The notes beneath the pieces are model-generated. The model saw nothing but the letters and a program-made list of their open reading frames with translations. It ran no database searches and was not told the origin of the DNA. Made by a program: the position numbers and the translations under genes. Below are positions 5,711 through 7,764 of a stretch of 7,764 bases of DNA, in pieces. Positions within the stretch are counted from its first letter, which is position 1. Every line of letters starts with the position of its first letter. Source of the DNA: RGIG5327 sp045612485 (GTDB taxonomy: Bacteria; Verrucomicrobiota; Lentisphaeria; Victivallales; UBA1829); contig JAZKZE010000100.1 of the NCBI GenBank assembly GCA_045612485.1, forward strand, positions 1 to 7,764, written 5' to 3'.

Positions 5711-7309
5711 TTATTTTTTTACGATGCTGTAGTTCCAGAGGGAATCTTTCCACTCTCTTGTGATATTTACCTGCAACAATCTTTTTTCATTGTTGAAAGC
5801 AAGTTTTGCCATGATCCCTTCCAGAGTGTAAAGATCATTTTCCACACCCAGTTTTGCGGCAAGTTCTTCCACCGTTCCGGAGAAGGGGGCGATTTCCGGC
5901 AATGCTTTTTCTGTATCATTGAGAAGTGCGATCACTCCTTTACTGGCAAGTTTGTATGCCTGGACACCGGGCTGGTGGAAGGCATTGATGTGGATGAGTT
6001 CCGCATAGGCGGCAACGGCACGTTCATACAACGCGATCAGCATCCCCAGATTGAATTCATCCACTTCGGGAATACGCATTTCAATGACCTGTCTGCCTTT
6101 GGAGCGCAATGCTCCGGAAAGTCCGGTCATGAATCCGTGCAGATAGTCCCCCATGGTAACGGTACCTGCCACATTGGCGGTCATGGCATCTTCCATGACT
6201 TCAATAAAAGTCACAAAGAAATCATCTCTTCCGTCATTGAGCTGCTGGATGAAGGCATGGGCATCGGTTCCGCCCTTGTTGCCGAATACGTTCAATCCCT
6301 GATAGACCGTATTGCCGTCAAGATCTTTTTCCTTGCCCAGACTTTCCATAACAAGCTGCTGGAGATAACGGGAGAAAAGGATGAGACGGTCGGAATAGGG
6401 GACAATCACCATATTTCTCTCCCCTTTTCCTTTTCCGGCAATATACCACAATGCGGAAAGGAGGTAGGCGGGATTGTTCTGCAACTCTTCCCGTCTTGTA
6501 AGTTCATCCATGTAACAGGCTCCCCGGAGAAGTGCGGCAAAGTCGATTCCGGCAAGTGCGGCGGGAAGATGGCCCACAATACTTGTTTCACTTGTTCTGC
6601 CGCCGATGGATTCCGCCATTTCAAATACTTTCAGGAAATTGCCGCCGCGGGCGGTTTTATCCAGTTCGCTGTCCTTCATGGTGATGGCACAGGCGTGTGC
6701 GGCAAAATCGAGTCCCGCCTTTTCATAGATCTGCATGGCAACAAGCATATTGTTTTTGGTTTCCTGTGTCCCGCCGGACTTGGAGACATTTACCACAATG
6801 GTCGTTTCCAGATCGCATACTTCCAGAGCATCGCAAAGCCCGGAAGGGTCTGTATTATCCAGAAAATAGATCTTGAGATTGCCGTTGCGTTTACCGGAGG
6901 ATTTTTCGTTCCAGTAGGGACCGTTGATTGCCATCTGCAACAGCTGGGGTCCCAGGGCGGAACCGCCGATACCGTTGATCAGGGCGGATTCAAACTTTTT
7001 ACCGGTACTGCCCTTGATCTTTCCCTCCCGGATGGCGGAAGCGAAAGCCTCCACTTCCGCAAAGGCGGCACTTCCGGTATAACTTGAACGGTCGGTAAAG
7101 TGGGTGACTTTGCGGTTTTCGTCGGGATTTTTGATTTCCCCAAGTTCGATTTTCTGCATTTCACTGTGAACAAATGTAAAACGTTCCGCAAGGGCTGCAA
7201 GTTCATTTTCTTCAAATTTCATGCCCGCAAAATTCATGCGGAAAGCACTTTTTGCATCTTCAAAAGTAAATTTACGGCAGCGTTCCTGCCAGACTTGAGT
7301 CGTAGCCAT
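5711..7309 (-). CDS. pgi: Glucose-6-phosphate isomerase
   Basis: GPI interconverts glucose 6-phosphate and fructose 6-phosphate in glycolysis and gluconeogenesis. Numbered from the ATG at 7309 (532 aa), the motifs are GIGGSALGP (113-121), the phosphate-binding loop SKSGGT (176-181), IGGRTS with R238, MESLGK with E322, TDAHAF with H351, and HQPGVQAYK with K453. These match the catalytic Arg, Glu, His and Lys of the family. The length is within the range of the longer bacterial and eukaryotic forms. The chosen start has AAGGAG 9 nt upstream (7324-7319). An in-frame ATG ten codons earlier (7339) also has CAGGAG 9 nt upstream, so a 542-aa form is possible. The SGNH esterase gene follows after 24 nt; no metabolic link between the two is obvious. 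Upstream lies a long AT-rich leader with a strong dyad. Confidence 0.96.
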   Translation of the reverse strand: MATTQVWQERCRKFTFEDAKSAFRMNFAGMKFEENELAALAERFTFVHSEMQKIELGEIKNPDENRKVTHFTDRSSYTGSAAFAEVEAFASAIREGKIKGSTGKKFESALINGIGGSALGPQLLQMAINGPYWNEKSSGKRNGNLKIYFLDNTDPSGLCDALEVCDLETTIVVNVSKSGGTQETKNNMLVAMQIYEKAGLDFAAHACAITMKDSELDKTARGGNFLKVFEMAESIGGRTSETSIVGHLPAALAGIDFAALLRGACYMDELTRREELQNNPAYLLSALWYIAGKGKGERNMVIVPYSDRLILFSRYLQQLVMESLGKEKDLDGNTVYQGLNVFGNKGGTDAHAFIQQLNDGRDDFFVTFIEVMEDAMTANVAGTVTMGDYLHGFMTGLSGALRSKGRQVIEMRIPEVDEFNLGMLIALYERAVAAYAELIHINAFHQPGVQAYKLASKGVIALLNDTEKALPEIAPFSGTVEELAAKLGVENDLYTLEGIMAKLAFNNEKRLLQVNITREWKDSLWNYSIVKK

Positions 7310-7354
7310 AGATGATTTCTCCTTAAAGTTTGAAAACATTTAAATATACTCCTG
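7310..7354 (-). promoter_or_regulatory. Duplicate start region of pgi: two Shine-Dalgarno/ATG pairs in frame
   Basis: CAGGAG (7354-7349) is 9 nt before the ATG at 7339-7337, and AAGGAG (7324-7319) is 9 nt before the ATG at 7309-7307. The two starts are in frame, ten codons apart. A seven-codon open frame beginning at the ATG 7363 ends in TAA immediately before the first pgi ATG, but has no ribosome-binding site of its own. The downstream site is closer to the consensus Shine-Dalgarno and fits the usual start of the protein fold. Confidence 0.6.
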
Positions 7355-7410
7355 TTTTTTCATATTTAAAGGGGCTGCAGAAAAGAAAGATATTTTTTGC
7401 ACAGCTATCC

Positions 7411-7449
7411 CATAATTTTGTAAAAATGGCATATTTTTACAAAATTATG
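7411..7449. promoter_or_regulatory. 17-bp perfect AT-rich dyad in the pgi leader
   Basis: CATAATTTTGTAAAAAT (7411-7427) and its exact reverse complement (7433-7449) are separated by 5 nt (GGCAT). It lies about 100 nt upstream of the chosen pgi start, in the otherwise featureless AT-rich region 7355-7520. The symmetry suggests either a protein-binding operator or, if transcribed, a stable mRNA hairpin. No T-run after a GC-rich stem is present, so it is not a terminator. No promoter in this region reaches a convincing consensus; the best I find, TTGCAC (7527-7522) with TATTTT (7504-7499) at 17-nt spacing, is weak. Confidence 0.65.
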
Positions 7450-7601
7450 TGCGTAAAGAAATCTGCTTTTAAAAAAGTGATTTTGTCAGATTTTTTCAAA
7501 AATACTTTATTATCCTGTTTTGTGCAACCTTCAGGAGAGAGCCCCAAACGCATTTTGCTTTTTCCACCCCCCTATCCCCCTCACTTTTTCCTTTTGTGCA
7601 G

Positions 7602-7764
7602 TCAAACTCTTTCGTAATGCGGCAGTTTCTTTTTCCGTATATACGCGCCTGCGTTCATTCGGGCAAAAAACGCCCTCATTCTCTCGCACCTTCGTGCTCG
7701 CTGCTGGCTCATACGCTCACAATTCCTTGTGAGCGTCCGCAAGGCGATTGCCCTGCGGTTCATT
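7602..7764 (-). CDS. Short Arg-rich open frame at the window edge, possibly the 3' end of a longer gene
   Basis: On the minus strand a frame is open from the window edge to a TGA at 7604-7602. The first ATG inside the window (7763) would give 53 residues, very basic (13 Arg plus a KKK run), with CERM occurring twice and ending in KKKLPHYERV. No protein family is recognised. The frame overlaps three GC-rich hairpins and has no visible ribosome-binding site because the window stops there. It may be the end of a gene, or an accidental frame through a repeat element. Composition is GC-richer than the pgi leader that follows. Confidence 0.3.
   Translation of the reverse strand, partial: MNRRAIALRTLTRNCERMSQQRARRCERMRAFFARMNAGAYIRKKKLPHYERV
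7686..7758. repeat. Cluster of short GC-rich hairpins at the right edge
   Basis: Three hairpins follow each other: GCAC/GTGC (7686-7697, 4-nt loop), ACGCTCACAA/TTGTGAGCGT (7713-7736, perfect 10 bp, 4-nt loop TTCC), and CCGCA-GGC/GCC-TGCGG (7737-7758, one mismatch, 4-nt loop). A weaker GGGC/GCCC pair lies at 7661-7675. Such tight hairpin clusters are typical of dispersed palindromic intergenic repeats or of structured RNA ends. No T-run follows on either strand within the window. Confidence 0.55.

Noticed and set aside
5705..7087. Long plus-strand open frame of 460 codons
   Set aside because: It is antisense to pgi, whose minus-strand frame contains all catalytic motifs of the isomerase; the plus frame shows no recognisable domain.

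Overview
The window is a bacterial chromosomal segment of moderate G+C (judged by eye) with every recognisable gene on the minus strand. RNase Y, a secreted SGNH esterase with an ordinary Sec signal peptide, glucose-6-phosphate isomerase, and a 5-formyl-THF cyclo-ligase followed by rny are compatible with several phyla. The flavour of RNase Y, GPI and the SGNH protein makes me lean towards a Gram-negative gut-type member of the PVC group (Lentisphaerota/Verrucomicrobiota). That is a recognition-based guess, not proof. No phage, IS, CRISPR, tRNA or rRNA gene was seen.

Read in the direction of transcription (right to left), the layout is as follows. (1) 7764-7602: the edge of the window, with a short Arg-rich open frame and several perfect GC-rich hairpins. 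(2) 7601-7310: the pgi leader, containing a 17-bp perfect AT-rich inverted repeat and two in-frame start codons that each carry a Shine-Dalgarno. (3) pgi (glucose-6-phosphate isomerase), followed 24 nt later by an exported SGNH/GDSL esterase; this two-gene unit closes with a nested-hairpin terminator at 4786-4860. (4) 4785-4535: gene-free, partly very AT-rich. (5) 4534-4210: an apparent free-standing RNA gene with a TATAAT box, about 190 nt folding back on itself through a long closing stem, and a strong intrinsic terminator. Its place directly upstream of the 5-formyl-THF cyclo-ligase gene is the classic location of 6S RNA, and I propose it as a 6S-like RNA. (6) A tight operon: fau (cyclo-ligase), rny (RNase Y; 4-nt ATGA overlap with fau), an HD-domain phosphohydrolase (29-nt gap) and an oligopeptide-type ABC ATPase (9-nt gap) that runs almost to the left edge.

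The left operon combines one-carbon metabolism (fau), the membrane-anchored mRNA-decay endonuclease (rny) and a second HD-fold metal hydrolase of unknown substrate, with a peptide-transport ATPase behind them. The most interesting items are the 6S-like RNA candidate, a 29-nt duplication that appears to have shifted the reading frame at the 3' end of fau and extended it into the rny start codon, a perfect hairpin straddling the rny stop codon, and the AT-rich dyad in front of pgi.
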